Shown piece after piece: positions 1 through 14,164 of a stretch of 64,000 nt of DNA. Location of the stretch: NCBI GenBank assembly GCA_037013685.1, contig CM072919.1, positions 26,398,646 to 26,462,645 of the forward strand, given 5' to 3'. The position numbers were made by a program, and so were the translations under genes. The notes under the pieces were generated by a model. The model was not told the origin of the DNA and did not search any database. It saw only the letters and a program-made list of their open reading frames with translations. Source of the stretch: Acridotheres tristis (lineage: Eukaryota; Chordata; Aves; Passeriformes; Sturnidae). Within the stretch, counting starts at the first letter, position 1; every line of letters begins with the position of its first letter.

Positions 1-3000
1 GGCATAACCTTTTATTTCTGTCTCAGATATTAACTACTGTAAGAATATGGCTAAGAATAATTCTGTGGCTTTCCGGTTAGCAAAGTAGAAAGCCAAAGTA
101 AATGGACCACAGTTACTTCTGCTGGAGAGAGCTTGTCATCTGCTGGAGGCAAGCAGAAAGAAACAGTCACATGCAACAGATGAATACTACATTCAGATAC
201 CCTGATGATCGGGGTTCTTATTCAAACAGGATTTTAAAACAGTAGCAAAAAAGTAATAAATAAAATTTGCTTCTGAAGTCATAACAACTTTGCTTTCTTA
301 ACCTTACTGGGTTAAGAACTACTCCAGTGCTCATGAATATGTGTTTTGATTTCTGTAAAGACTCCTGGCAGATTGAGTCCTTTTAGAACATTGTCAGCTC
401 ATCTACCACTATTTTTTTCAAGCTGGGAAATAGACTGAAGGAGAAATCTGCATGCGTGCACTGTTCTTTAACTGTAAACTCAGAGACAGGGAAAGCCAAG
501 TGATCATACTCCAAGGAAGGAAAGATTAGTCTGTGGATCATTTTGTCTACATTGTTATGATCAGTAATTATCTTGCCTGTCTGCAAAACATGCAAAAATA
601 AATATGGTATAAACACTGTTAAATAAAACACTGCTGCATTAAATAATATGACCTTGCTACCTTTTAGTTGCAGTGTTAGAGTACAAACTTATTTTAATTA
701 GCAGTCAGCAACCAGACTGTAACTTCACTGAAGGAGCATTGAAGAATCACTGCCTATTAACAACCCAGCGGTAAGTAAGCCAGTACAAATACTTATAACC
801 AAATAGTGTACATTTCAGGAGTGGAGAGGATTAGCTATTGGGCACACAACACAGTGGAGGAAATTGCTTTATTCCCAGTACTGCTGGGTACCAGGAGGCA
901 ATCACTATGCCTCTAGCCCATTAACAGCATTCAGAGTGTTGCTTCCCATAGAAGGGGTTATTGGCTAACCACTGGGTGACCAATTAAAAGCTATGAATAA
1001 GTCCCAAACCAAACAGCGTGGGGCCTGTTTGTGGCACAGTGGTATCATTACTAAAGTGAAAAACTTGATGAGAAAGGAGCATATTTAATTATAGAACTAT
1101 ACAAATGGCTAATTAGGACTATAAAGTGAAATGAATGACTTTCCAGTGGATTTTTGAACGTTACTGATAACTGCTCAGCTTCTTTAGAGACCATGAAAGT
1201 GATCTACAGTGCTAGCCTGCATGTTATAGTAATGAATGGTTCTTCATTACTGGAGACATGTTTGACCTGGTTGCTCAGTTAGCATGGGCAGTCTTCGATT
1301 CTGCTCCCTGCAAGAGTTCTGGTGCAGTCCCTGCTCTGCTGTGAGCTTCACTTGCTTTCACCCCATTCTCACAGGTTTAGAGGCAAAAGCATTACCTGCA
1401 ATTGAAAGTCCCTCTCACTTTGAAGTCAAGTGTCTCACTAATTTTGCAGAAGTTTAGACCCATGCTTAGATTTGGCCTTTAAAATCACTAATGGGTTTGA
1501 AAAAAATCTTTCCCCTTCATAACCCTCCCCAGGATCTTACAAACTCCTGCACCTGTACCAGTTATTTTAATCTTTACTGCACAAAGTAGAGATTCCTTTA
1601 AATTACTTAGTCTGGCTTCCAAAAGAGACCCCAGAGCCCAATGATTTCTTAATGAGTAGTGAACTTTTCATTTCTTCACTACATGTATCCCCAAAATGAG
1701 GAGAGGAATGTTTCTACTTCACAAAAATGAAGAGACCTGATTTTAACTGAGCTTTTCTCCAGCTGTGTAAGCACTCTGAGGCCTAGAGAGGATGCTTATC
1801 CAGGAAAACAACCCATGCAATTATTTATTGACTTGATTAGTGGCAACAGAAAAAGGAGAGGCCAAATTTTAGTTAGTGTAGTGGGCATATTCTAGAGCTG
1901 CATAAATAATATGTGTTACAATATATCCATACCACACAAAGCAGTAAAGACAGAGCAAAGCCTGGCCATTGGAGTCCCTCGGTGCTGACAAAACCTCTTG
2001 CAAATAATAGGTTTAGTGGTACAAGGGTTATGCTGACATTTATTCAGACAGCATCCCTAGATTCACTGATGAAGAGGGTCTTGCACATTCAGCATACACA
2101 AAGACCATGGGAGGCCTGGGAGAAGTTTGTGGGCATGAATCCCTAACCAGAAACTGAACTCGTTACTTCTCAGTTTTACTTTTGTGAGCTTTGTCTGCAT
2201 TTCTCCGTCTGCAAAAGAAAATTGTCTCTCCTTCCTGATTACCAGGCTTTTTCCCCCTGAATGGTCAATGCTGAAGAATTGAAAAGTTTAACATCACTCT
2301 CAATGCTTTATGGCTCATTTTCATTACATCCATTATCATATAAGGGCACACCAACTTTTCTGTCCCAACATGCAGATATTAATGCAGTTTCTTGTTGACA
2401 AATGGAAAATCAATTTATGTTTCAAATAAATAGCAATCTCAATTAGATCCACTTCCTTAAGATGCCTTTCTGCCCTAATCAAGTCAAGAGACTCTGTGAA
2501 TCCTATTGTGATTTAACAATGCACCGTGGAGATGACAAAATACTTCACTGAGGCTTAATTTGAAGTTGGCTAACCCATCCTTTTAATCTATTTCAAAGTG
2601 GCATAAACCACTTTCTTAGCTTTGATATTTCATGACATATGAATAGGCTATAATAATATCAGTTGGGGTTGGTGTTTTACTTTTTTGGGAAGGTTTGGGG
2701 GTTTTATTGGGTAGGGGGTTGGTTGGGTCTTTTTTTGCTTTTTTTTTACCAAGGCTTGCCACCAGATGGTTGTGGATCTGCTGTTTTATAAGCCTATAAA
2801 AGACAGCAATCTCAGCAACAGGAGACCTTCTGGCTTTACCTACAGTGTCCAAAGCACTTGTCTCAAGAGTCAAGAAACTTCTCAAAAGCAGGAGAAAATT
2901 ATCATCAGAACCCACATGTGGCACATATCATTACGAACAGTAACTTCTAGGATATTTCAGATTCTGAGTTTTTCCCTTTAAAATCTACCACGTTGTCTGT

Positions 3001-4189
3001 AAAAAAAATATAGAAAATCAGTATTTATAGGGAGACAATATAAAGAATATATTTTCTTGAATAAATAATATATAAAGAATATTTCCTTGCAAATTTTATA
3101 TGGAGCAAATCATAAAGCTGGCCTGTGATTGATTAATACATGATGATATTGGACAGAGAATTATCAGAAAAAAAATTATTATGAATCTTTCAATCCTTTT
3201 CTGAATCTGACGTTTATCCACAGATGCTTATATTACAGATGCTTATATTAATGAAAAAACTTATATTCATAGGATCAAGTTATTTTCTCCATGTTTTACT
3301 TCTGAAGACAGAATAATGCTGAAAGATAATTTTTCACACTAATCATAAGTGCTATTTTGCTCTAAATCACTCTATGCAGCAGAAATCACTAGAAACGTTT
3401 TTCATCTTTGACCTCAAACTAGCAAAAAATTCCATCTTCAGGGATGAAATATTTTTTACAAATATTTCTTCTATTGATTTCGTTTATTAATTGATATGCA
3501 GTGAAAAGCAGACAATAAAGCTGTGAAGTAACTAAAATTCAGAGAAAGTGTGAGACTATTTCACCTTATCATCAACACAGGAAACACGATTATTAGTGGT
3601 GTGACTGTGATCGAGGGAAGAGGTGTGGAAATTGTAAATTGGTAAATGATCAGCTCTTAAAAAATTACACTTCAGCTATGGTGTGCAGAATACTTTATTT
3701 CTGCCTTAAGGAAAGGTCAAAACCATGAGTTGTTCTAAACTCCTTTTCATTCCTAGTATGTCTAGTAGTCTATAGCTCCCCTGGTCGTTGATAAAAATTG
3801 CTATGATTGTATACTAACGTGGACCATACAATTTCATACAATCAGAGTTTTTAAATTTTTGTTATGAGACTAAAAAGAGTTCCTTTTTATGCTGAACAAC
3901 TGCAGTAACAGAACAGATTGTACACAGTACAAGTTCTTAAAGGCAGCAATGGCAGCAAGCATAGTAATATGATTTATTGTTCTACACTAATCTGAACACC
4001 TAGACATAATTTACTGATGCGGTATCATGCGTAGGTTAATGTCTCAGGGAACTAAAGCAAAAAACTACATTCAGTGCCCTAGTAAATGTCTTACTGTCTG
4101 GGTAAGTTAAAGTTGGCTAAGTTAATTTTCAAAGAAAGGGTAGAAAGGCATGTAATTACTACCCATGGATCCAGCAATGATCGCTGCAA
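1..4189. other. AT-rich unique sequence, no gene seen
   Basis: No reading frame above about 100 codons and none that I recognise. There is a G/T-rich low-complexity patch at about 2665-2755 and a 15-bp tandem duplication at 3220-3249. Polyadenylation-like hexamers and splice-like dinucleotides occur at the density expected for AT-rich DNA, so they are not called. I see no LTR or CR1 signature here. Confidence 0.6.
3220..3249. repeat. 15-bp perfect tandem duplication
   Basis: The unit ACAGATGCTTATATT occurs twice back to back (3220-3234 and 3235-3249). This is a simple recent duplication, probably replication slippage, with no sign of function. Confidence 0.9.
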
Positions 4190-4630
4190 TTTCAGTGTTT
4201 GTTGGTCGAGACAATGATTGTAGTCCTGATCCATTGGGGCTGGGACAAACCCACAAAACACAAATTTCTGTGGGTTAATCTGTGCTCAGTCTGGATGGGA
4301 GCACTCAAGTACCTCCCCTGGGGTAGGGAGTTGTACACTGATTTAATGCTGTGGGTCATGGGGCACTTCAAGGGTCTCTTAGGGTTTATGACATCTTCTG
4401 AGGCATGACAGCAGCCTCTGACATCAGCATAGTTGACCCAATTATGCCCATTAGAAGAGTTGAATACCTACAGGCCAATTCTTAATGTGCAGTAGCTCCC
4501 AGGGGAGGTTTTTACACCTGAGCCAGTTACATATAGGAGGTCAGTGGCCTGATACCAGCTTGTGACCTCTGTATTGGGTGTGCACCCCTTCTGCCCCAAG
4601 GCAGGTGCATTACATATCTTCAGAAAAACA
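4190..4630 (-). mobile_element. ERV LTR fragment (same family as 45200-46150)
   Basis: This is a decayed LTR read on the minus strand. The stretch 4236-4330 resembles 45405-45490: both share CCCACAAAACAC, then a TTCTG(C/T)GGGTTAAT core and a GGGA(G/A)(C/T)(G/A)C(T/C)CAAG segment ending in a CTCC...GGG(T)AGGG stretch. On the minus strand the GGTTAAT core reads ATTAACCC, which may lie near the promoter. Downstream (4340-4620) the sequence keeps the texture of a songbird LTR I recognise by memory, but the second copy does not cover that part. Boundaries are approximate and I found no clear target-site duplication. There is no internal retroviral sequence, so it is a solo or broken LTR. The family assignment should be checked with a repeat library. 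Confidence 0.6.
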
Positions 4631-5095
4631 CCCACTGCTTTTGCAAATGGCCAAGTATTTTGAATCATTAGCCATTAACATTCCTACACTTGCCACTTCC
4701 TTGTATACTCAAGCAGAACACCACATTTGATAAGGGTTTTCTTGGAGAAAGGCTGATAGATCAAATTTGATCCCAACTTAGTCAAAGGTAGATTGCCATA
4801 AATTGTAATTTTTTGCCTTTGCTGTACTCAACTCCTTATGAATGTTCCTTTTCCTTCATATGATGAAAATACTTGCCATTATAGTCCTATTCAGTTGAAT
4901 AGCCCAATCTATTTACTAGTCTTTTAATTTACCATGTTTGTAAATATTCTATTCTTTAATTAGAATGAAAGGGATAGCAAATATGCAGTTTCTTTCTTAA
5001 GAACATTCATGTAAACTGAGCCTCCAGTGCTGAAATGATATGGCTAAGCTGACATAGAGTAAAAAATTGAAATTACATCTCCCCCCAAAATGCAA

Positions 5096-5405
5096 TGTGG
5101 TGGGTTGGCCTTGGTTATCTTCCAGATGCACCACCAAGATGCTCTATCAATCCCTTCCTGGACAGAGGGAAAAATACGAAGACAGGCTCTGAGGTTGAGA
5201 TAAGAACAGGGAGAGATCAGTCACAAATTATTGTCATGGGCAAAACAGACTTAACTTGGAGAAAATAATATAATTTATTGCTAATCAAATCAAATTAGGA
5301 AAATAATAAATAAGAATAAATAGTATAGCACCTTTTCCCCGCTCCTCCCTTCTTCCTGGACTCAACTTCACCCCAAAATCTCTGCTTCTTCCCCTTCCAA
5401 TGCCA
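5096..5405 (-). mobile_element. ERVL-type LTR, 3' half only
   Basis: The segment begins TGTGGTGGGTTGGCC, which is the reverse complement of the 3' end of a common avian ERVL-like LTR family (TGTTGGGTTTGC...AACCCACCACA). It then carries recognisable landmarks in minus orientation: the gagataagaacagggagagatcag block near 5196-5220, the GGGCAAAACAGACTTAACTTGG block near 5239-5258, and an AT-rich tract with AATAAA-like motifs near 5270-5320. The match fades near 5405, so the 5' half of the LTR is missing. Related pieces lie at 21128-21249 (3' end) and 56280-56570 (5' end). It has no coding content. Confidence 0.72.
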
Positions 5406-8400
5406 TAGTATTTATTATATTATAGTATATAATATATATGATATAACCATAAAAATATCCTTATTGGTCTAAATATTAGGATGTTGGGAAGAAAATAAAT
5501 GGATTGAAATCATCCTCAGAAGCTTAGTTTACACAAGCATTTCTTGTGGGGGCGTTTGCTGCTGAATATGTGTATGTTAGACAGCTGATAAAATAAATCA
5601 GTGAAGCACTAGACCTCAATGTCTGAGCCCTGGTGAGAAGTAAGGAATGCCAGCTTGGACAAGTTAAACATACTAATGCAGCTAGATGTCTTCTAGACAG
5701 AAATGTAATCAAGCCTGTGCACCTTGAACCAGAAGTTCACAACTCTCTCTTGGACAGTATCAGCAAAACACTGAAGATTTCTGACATGTTTAAAATTTTG
5801 AAGTTTTATCTTTGTCTGATGAGAGTAGCTCCCACAGAACAATGAAACAACTTGATTCTTAGCTAAATGGCTGCCTACCTATGACTTCTTGTCTATAGGT
5901 TTGTGTTTTGTTTTGGTTTTTTTGACCTAAAATTATCCAAGATTACTTTAAGGAAGACAGTAAGCAACAATTTTCTGTCCATAAATGAGCATTTAAGAGA
6001 AGATATTTATGAAATGGTTTATACTTTTGAATTGATTACAAATGTTTTTACCTGTACCTGAGGCCTACTTTTAAAAAAATATACATCATACTCACTGTCT
6101 TCATTACTGAGTTCCCCTTTCTCTTAATATGCTGAAGAATTAATTTTTATTCTGTTTCCAAAAATGTGCTTACAATGCACAAAGATGCAGACCAAAAGCT
6201 AAAACTTGTGGAGGAACTACAAAACACAGCTGGCTTTCATGTCAATCTACTGTGGTTCTCATAAATGTACTACTATGTGATAGTTAAAAGATTTATTTCA
6301 AGCAAGTTCAAATGATGACTTGAATGTTTGGTCTTCAGTTTTTCAGTTTGGGTCTTCAAGGTTTTCAGCATCTTCTACCTCTGATTTTCCTTGGAGGTAG
6401 TAGTTTTTTCATGTGGTTCATTTTCTAACACCATCCAGAGATCATCTTCAGTAGTCTGAGAGGGAAGGAGTCTTCGAAGACAATCACAACACCTTTCCCT
6501 CCCTGTGTGTATGCAAGCTCCTGCAAACTGCGCTCAGTGATTGACACCTTCCTTTGCTTACTATGGTACCTTGCCAAAAGTTATGGAAAATTGTTGTGTG
6601 TTTTTTTAAATTCCCTTTGAAAATCTGATTTTGTGTTTAAATTGTAAGTAGCATAGTCAGCTTGGAATATCCCGTCTAAAATAGTACAGTTCAGCCTGAG
6701 AGTAATAACTGTGACTTGCAAAGTAAACTGAATAACAAGGGTGGGAAAAGTGAGATTTACATGTTTACTGTTGCCACAATTTTCACAATGATTACATGAG
6801 AAATGCTCTTGATTTTGGCCTTTAAAAATATCAAAGATCCTTGTTTCTTATAGAGAGAAATATGAAATGCATTTTAATATTGAATATATTTTGGGAAAAT
6901 ATTATTATGTCATTTCATTTCAAATAAATTTTCATTTTGGTGTTGATAGGGTGTTGCTCCATGAAAGAGTAATGTTGGCATATTTCCTTTTTTTTGGATG
7001 GTGGTGGGTTAAATGGTGGTGTTTCATTTCTTGGCACCTGTTATAGGTGCAAATAAAAAAGTGGGCTTGTTTTGAAATTAGGACCCTGATACTTTAAAGG
7101 GTTATTCTCTGTCCAAATATCTCAGGAGTTGGTTGCTTTGGCCAATATTTCTGTGTTAGGGAAATACTGACATTTCTGTCAAAATATTTGCCATTTGACA
7201 GCCAAAATAAAAAGGACAAGGTACCATTTCCCCCTTAAATTTTCACTGATGTACAGTTAGATCAACATATATCTTTATTTTAAACAGCAGATTTCTACCT
7301 AATATAATGGTATTCCTTCAGTTGTATACCTAGCCATGAAATAATTAGTTAGTGGCCTAATTGACATTGGGATAACCATTTAAAAGGAAGTAGTAGGGGT
7401 TTTGTTCTTTTAAAGGCAACTTCAGAGACAGTGGTAACCTAAAACAAAGAAAAATTCACCACTGAAGAAGAAAACAGACAATTTGAAGATACTGTGCCTG
7501 CTAAGGGAAGCTTAATGGCAGTCCATAACATTCACACTTCACAAAGAAATTTAATTTTCTGTGTCCTCAAATCAGGCCAAAAGTTAGACCTTCTGGCCTG
7601 GAAAACTGAGCTTTTTCTAAAAGTGTGAAAAAACATCTTAATCTTTGCAGTACAGTAAGACCCTGATTTGCCTTCAAATGGCAAGAGTTACCTTCAATTC
7701 AGTGCAGGAAACAGTATGAAAACAGTACAGATCAGAAAAATTCTAGGTAGAGGAACAAAACTGATCCCACAGGTCAGTCCTTAGGATTTCTCTGACTTGC
7801 AGGCATTATAAGATTTTGCTTATACGGAGTATGGGCTACTCACTCAGGAACTTTATTCAAATTTAAGAAATCTGCAGTTTCTGGCTCCTAAAAGAAAAGT
7901 GAAGAAACCATGAGTTGTCTATCCATACTGCCTTAAATAAGGTTGAAGGACTGTGGGGCAAGAATAGGGAACCAGGGAGCAAAAGCAGTGTGAGTACCCC
8001 TTGTTTTCACAAGACTTAGAATCCTCCTACTCCTTCTGAAAAAACATTGGTATAAGAATTCTGTGGATACTTTATTTACATTAAACACTCCCATGTAGAC
8101 AAACCTGTAAAATACATCTCAGTAACATGTCCTTCAGGCATCTGTAACAAGTATCAGGAAAGGTGCTGCTTTCCTTTGAATCCGTGCATTTGGGGATTAT
8201 GCTGGCTCATAATGGCCTACGATGGACTGTGGACTGTGTCAAAGGCATCCACAACATGTTTTTCAGCCTGAACTCAAGGAAAAAAAATTAATTGGCTTTA
8301 CCTATCAGCCAAGGCTGGTGAAATTCATACTCTGTTTGCAGACAGTGGGAGCAAGAGATAGATAAAAGATCACTGAGCACAATATTTTCACCAGTCATAC

Positions 8401-11400
8401 TTGGAAACCATTGTGAATGAAAATGCCTCACCAGTGATTTTTTCTCTGTGTTTATGACAATAGGACCTTTATACAAATAATAAAAGCCATAAAATAAAGT
8501 AAAATTAATGGACCTTCTTCAACACGTGGCAATCTTCAGCATTAAAATACTGAATGGCTTCTTGGGAAATATGTGACAGAAACAGCACTTGTAGAATTGG
8601 GTTGTCAGGAAGCCAGTGCACTTAGGATGCAGGCATTTAGTTACATGTGCAATTAGAGTGGTTAGTCACAGCAAATTTGTCATGAGTCAAGTTATGAAAG
8701 GTTTTATCCCCTGAAAACATAAATTATATGAAGGTCTGGAGTAGTGCAACTATATTAAGGTCTTCATGTACATTCTGCAAGCAATTTCTGGCTAATGAGT
8801 AAGATATGTTTCTAGTAATTGGAGGATTGCATCATCATTTGTTATTATTCTTGTCTGTCCTCCTGTTGTGCTCACCTGAATGCAAATGGAAAAGTAAGAC
8901 ATAAATCAATTAAAGTAAAAATCATACAATGCCTAGCAAAATATGTAAGTACAAACAAAATGAATGCATTTGGAAAGGCTATATAGTTTATAAAAATTAA
9001 GAAATATATTACTGCTCAGATGCAGTAGGAAACAAATACTGTCATAAATGTGAATTAAGTTAGGAAATTTGCATGCATGATCATCTGTAAATTACCATGT
9101 ATAAAAGTAAAATGAACTCAACTTTGAAAGTTGTGATTTTCATATTTAAGAACTGGTATTCTAGAGCTACACTGAAAATGTCATTGCAACAGGAGATTAA
9201 AAAGGAGAGGAGAGTGAAAGATGGAGTCCAAAGAAATATGGTTAGTATTTGTCAATATGGATGCCCTGTTCTTTTTATGAACTGCCTTGGATCCTTAGGA
9301 AAGACCTACTCTAGAACATAAGAATTTTTAAATTGAGTTATTATGTTAATATCAAGGGATATGCCTAGGAATAAACATACCAAGAAGTGGTATATGCTTG
9401 TTCTGACACTGTCCCAAGGCTAAGGGATTAATTTTGCTGTAGTCCTTAATTTCCATTTTGCTTGAGAAAAAAATGATTACCAGATGGCACATGGCTATTT
9501 TTACATATTGTATGGCAAGATTCCAGCTGATAATTATGACTTTACAGCAACAGTCTATGTTTTGTGTTATGAATATTTGGCACTTAGCTTAGTAATCATT
9601 CCTTAGAAGTGATTTCTTTTCTTGCTCTCTTTCCTCCTCTGCCTTTCTCTCCTCTCTTCCCTTCTTTGCCTCAAGTCATGTTCAGCTGAGGCAGAAACAA
9701 AATTCAGGAAACTATCTGAGAAAGAAATAATTTTTATGGAGTCTTTACTTAAGACAGGAAAACCAGGCAACTTGCAACTAAAATCTTTTCCATTTAACTC
9801 TTCTCACTTCCAAAAATTGTGTAATTTCTGGTTTTGTATTATTCATTTCTGTTTTGATGTCTCAGATTCCATCAAGGGTAAGTCAGGAGAGATTGTCTCA
9901 TTCATTGAACATCAGAAGAGCCATGTACTTCAGTAGTGAATTTCCTGCTTACGCTTGCAGCTCTGTCATATGACAACTATGTTACAGCATTCACTCACCT
10001 ATTTTATTAGTTATTTTGCTTCAAAACATCTCAGGGAGGCTGTGTGAGAGACGGATAATCTGAAAGAAAAGGTAATTGTAATTACAGCAATTTTACACTG
10101 TTATGTAAAAGCAATAAATCAAAAAATGAAATGTAACACTAGAGTAGAGATGAGTCTTTAAGAATACTGGCTGTACCTTGTTAATGAGCCAACTCACATG
10201 CATTGAAACAGGGAAAACATTACAATATTATATAATTTCAAGTGTAGAAGCCCGTCTTGATTACTTTAATTCTTCTGATGATCATGTACTTTATTTCAAA
10301 TGTCTTAGAATCCTGCCTCTGTCATTCATTTAACACTCTTCAAAACATGTGTTTAAGGAAATATATCCACAAATGCAACAAATATGTTTGTAAATACGGC
10401 ATAAGCAAAAAAGTTGGGGCCGACCATAACAAGAAAATAGAAAGCAAGCATGTTTTAAGTTAGATGCTATAGAATTTTAAAAATTGTTGCTCATGATTCA
10501 TATAGGTTTGTCAGTTTGTTTCTCAGTTTCAATGATAAAAAATTTGCTGCATGGCTTAAGTGAGAATTAGTTCCTTGTGAATAAAGAAAGACTTGGTCAA
10601 AAGCTGTGCATTTACAAATTCTATTGTTCTCCCCAGACAACGTGAATGAGAATCATGCACCATTTGGCACTTTTGCTTTTTTATTTGTTTGCCTTTAGCA
10701 CATACTTTAGGCTAATTAATCACGTTGATTATCCTTTGCTATTCACCACCCCAAATAAATTAACAATTTGCTTTCAGGAAATCAAACGTATAACTTTCTT
10801 TGAGTGAATTGTAGAAAGCAAAGCAAAACATAAAAATGTAGCATTCGAAGATTGCTTACTTATACTTTACTTAAAAAAAAAAACTTAAAAATCAAAGGAG
10901 CAAAGCTCCGCACTTCTCTTAACTTCCTGGTATTTTGGGAGGTCAGGGGAGTGGAATATCATTCAGTAGCAGACTGTATAAGCCCAAACCAGTTTGTAAA
11001 TGCATTGGCCAGACATAGATAATAATTCTGAGGGGAATAGGGAGCTCTAGATCTATTTCTTACAGAAAGCAGGAAAAAGCAAGTTTCAGAATGAGACAAT
11101 CTTTTCAAACATTCAAAAGGAAAAAAATCAGAAGAATAATAGGAAGAGGCTATGCAGTCAGATCCTTTTCTCATTAAAACCAACCAAACAAAAAAACCCT
11201 GGTGTCTGTATAAATTGAAGCTACAATGCAAGTAGCTGCAGAAAATTGAGAGATTTATTAACAACCTAATAAGAATAAAATGAAAATATTAGGCAAAATA
11301 TAATGACAGAACAATGATTCTAAATCCTTGTCCTAATGAAAATTTTAAAGTAAAAGCATTTACACGTGCTAGACATTTCATGTCAATGGACTCTGCTTTG

Positions 11401-12250
11401 TCTTTAATGATTGATCTCATTACAATTGAATGTGGCTTTAATCCCCTTGTCCTTTGCTGCACTGAATTTGAAGATTAGCATTCTGAGAGACTGAGTCATC
11501 AGGTTATTCTGAACAAGTTGCAATCATTGACTTTAAGACAAGTTCTGATCAGTGCAATACAAGGTTAAGGTAATACTTGCTCTTCTTGACATTTTGCCTC
11601 CCATTCTCGGCTAGGGAGACAATCAGCTGGCTGTGAAAGATTTCACAAGTGAAGGTGTTTTAAAGTATTTTCTAAAACCAAATTAATGGCACAAAATAAT
11701 GGGGAACCAACCTATTATACGGCCTAATTTAAACATATTTTTCCAAATTGAAGTGTAGCCTTTCACCTGTAGTGCTGAACATCCTATCCACATTTGTCTT
11801 TTCATTTAATTTCTGCAGAACAGCTCAGTCTTCTGCTTCCAAGTCATGTAAGCCTGATAGCAGGCCATAAATCTTCTCTAGTAGCATGCTACCTTACTGG
11901 ATAGCTGTGGAGGAAGTTCATGTTGTTCTAGTTTTCAAGGTGAGAGACACTTAAATAGTGATGGTTCATGCAATATCTTTGCTGACAAAGATTTGCTTTC
12001 CAAATAAAAGACAATTCCTCATGCTGGTGTTTAAAAGTTGAATCTACTTCATGCCTTAACACTAATAAATCAGGAAAAACTTTCATCTCTTGGCTTTGTT
12101 ACACCCCTTTTAACGTGTTTCACAAGATGCTGATTTTTTCTGAGCATTGCTTCTTGTTACATTTGCATCCTGATCTTTTGCCAGAAAGGTTTTGCAGGCT
12201 CCAATATTTTTAATTTTTATTTTTTATTGATGTCCTTGTTTTCTGTGTAG
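5406..12250. other. AT-rich unique sequence, no gene seen
   Basis: I see no gene, RNA or recognisable transposon. A short AT-rich near-palindromic tract lies at 5405-5445 and a pyrimidine-rich run at 9613-9675. The reading frame at 9622-9936 (104 codons) starts inside that CT-rich run with a leucine-rich hydrophobic beginning. This is what such a tract encodes by chance, so I do not call it. The stretches 10630-10760 and 11340-11570 have less simple sequence than their surroundings and could be conserved non-coding elements, but one sequence alone cannot show that. Confidence 0.55.

Positions 12251-12288
<38 letters not shown>
12251..12288. repeat. (TTGA)n tetranucleotide microsatellite
   Basis: About 9.5 uninterrupted copies of TTGA. 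The repeat is uninterrupted, so it is probably polymorphic in length. It reads through as an INQS or LIDX-type peptide on either strand, which has no coding meaning. Confidence 0.97.
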
Positions 12289-14164
12289 TCTCTCCTGGAA
12301 AAAACTTTCCATTTTCTGGATGCTTTTCTTTACTGCCAGTAAAAGAATTATTGTTATCTCTATTTTTCATAATAAGTATCATAACTGCACATCTATATGC
12401 TGACAACATATATATACAGATAACTCTTTCCAAATTAGCTTCTTATACTTTCTTAGTAGGCATCGTTATAGACAAAGGGATGTGTGTATTCATGCTCTCA
12501 ATTCTTACATGCAAGTAAACATTTATTATTCAAAAAGAACCCTCTTGAAAATAAAAACTATCTTAAAGACGTGTTTCATATAGGAATATGCATCTACTAC
12601 TCCACAGAATTATACAAGAACCTTACATATAAATGTACATTAAAGATTATGCTCCATATGAATATGTTTTCAAAACTAGTAATGGATATATTGATTAGAT
12701 AAAACATCAAAGACAAGTTTGAATCAAAACGTACTTTTACTGCAAATTATTCTCTTCAGAGCTTCAGTTGCTCTTTGTTTTTTTCACATTGCTGAGTTGA
12801 GTTATTTATTTTAGTCTGATATCCAGCACTGGAAATTGGAAGACCTATTGAAGAGCTAGATTCTGGCAATAATATCATTATTTTAGAGATTCTTCTTCTC
12901 TAGAATTGCAAAATTATTAAAATTGTTTTAAAAGTTATTTAAGGGAAGAAAAATAGTAGTTAGAGCAGAGTTTTAAAGAAAATGCATTCTGCAAGAAAAA
13001 CATAATAGAAAACAGTAGTGGAATACACACACAACTCATTTTATGTGCTCTATCTCTCATGGATTTCTTATTGCAAAAATGTTTTTGACAACTAAGATAA
13101 TTTCAAATCTCTTAACTGGAAAAGAATGCTTTAAAAATATTTTCTTAAGGTATTGAAAAATCTTTAGAGCTTCTAAAACATTTGCTTTTCATGGTTTGGG
13201 GGCTTGTTAAAAGAGTTTCCTACATTAGAACTAGATATTAATTACATTTTTTAAAAAGCTGAACTAGTTAAAAAAAATCAAGCAAAATTCTTTCTATTTT
13301 TTTCACTTTTAAATTTCAAGTGTTCAACTTTTCAGCTGAACTGGAAAAGATTTTAAGGAAAATCTTACATAGCAGAAATACTGAATTCCTTTATATCATA
13401 CATCTGACTTTTTGCTCTGAGGATGTTCATAACATTAAACTCACAGTCACTGCCTCCCTGTCATGATTGTCTGTAACTGACTCAATTGCCATTATCAACT
13501 CTGACATTTGTAGCTGACGGTGAGATATATCAGATATTTAAACAGAAAATCTTGACTTCTAATAACTGTTTTCTCCTTCAACATTTAGGATTGTCTTGCA
13601 TATGATGCAGAACAAGACTTTTATGAAAAAAACCCTTTTCTTTTTCTCTTAAACAGATAGAACTTCTATAAGGAAACATTCTATATGATTTGGTAAGACA
13701 GGTCGCTATGCTGTTGAGTTTATATTAATGCTATACTGGGCTTTTTTGGTTGTCTCATCAAAAATTTTCTGTTTCTTGAAGCATCAACTGTGCTGACTTG
13801 AGATAACTTCACAACAAAACAAGGAATATAACCAAGCAAAATATTAAATCCACATAACTGAGATATCCATGTATTAACTTTTGTATTGGTCTTCTACTGT
13901 CCTATAGTTCTTTTCCATCTTTTATCATCCTAGTTTCTCTGTGTCTAGTTTAGTCAAATAGCTTTTAATAATTTTTAATGACATGTGCAATTAAACCCCC
14001 AATTATTTCACATCTATTGTCTCTGATTTATCATGTCAGAACACAATGTGTGAATATCAGAGTTACATATACTACTGTTATTATTTCAAAATTTTGCTTT
14101 GTGCATGAAATATTTTTATTTGTTGCGTTTTTATTCTGAATATTCATATACCTGTTACAAAGCA
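12289..14164. other. AT-rich unique sequence, no gene seen
   Basis: I recognise nothing here. It is rich in A and T runs. No frame on either strand resembles a known protein, and no LTR or CR1 landmark appears. Confidence 0.55.

Noticed and set aside
9622..9936. 104-codon frame with a leucine-rich, signal-peptide-like start
   Set aside because: The hydrophobic start is produced by a CT-rich tract, there is no recognisable domain, and other AT/CT-rich frames of this size occur by chance.
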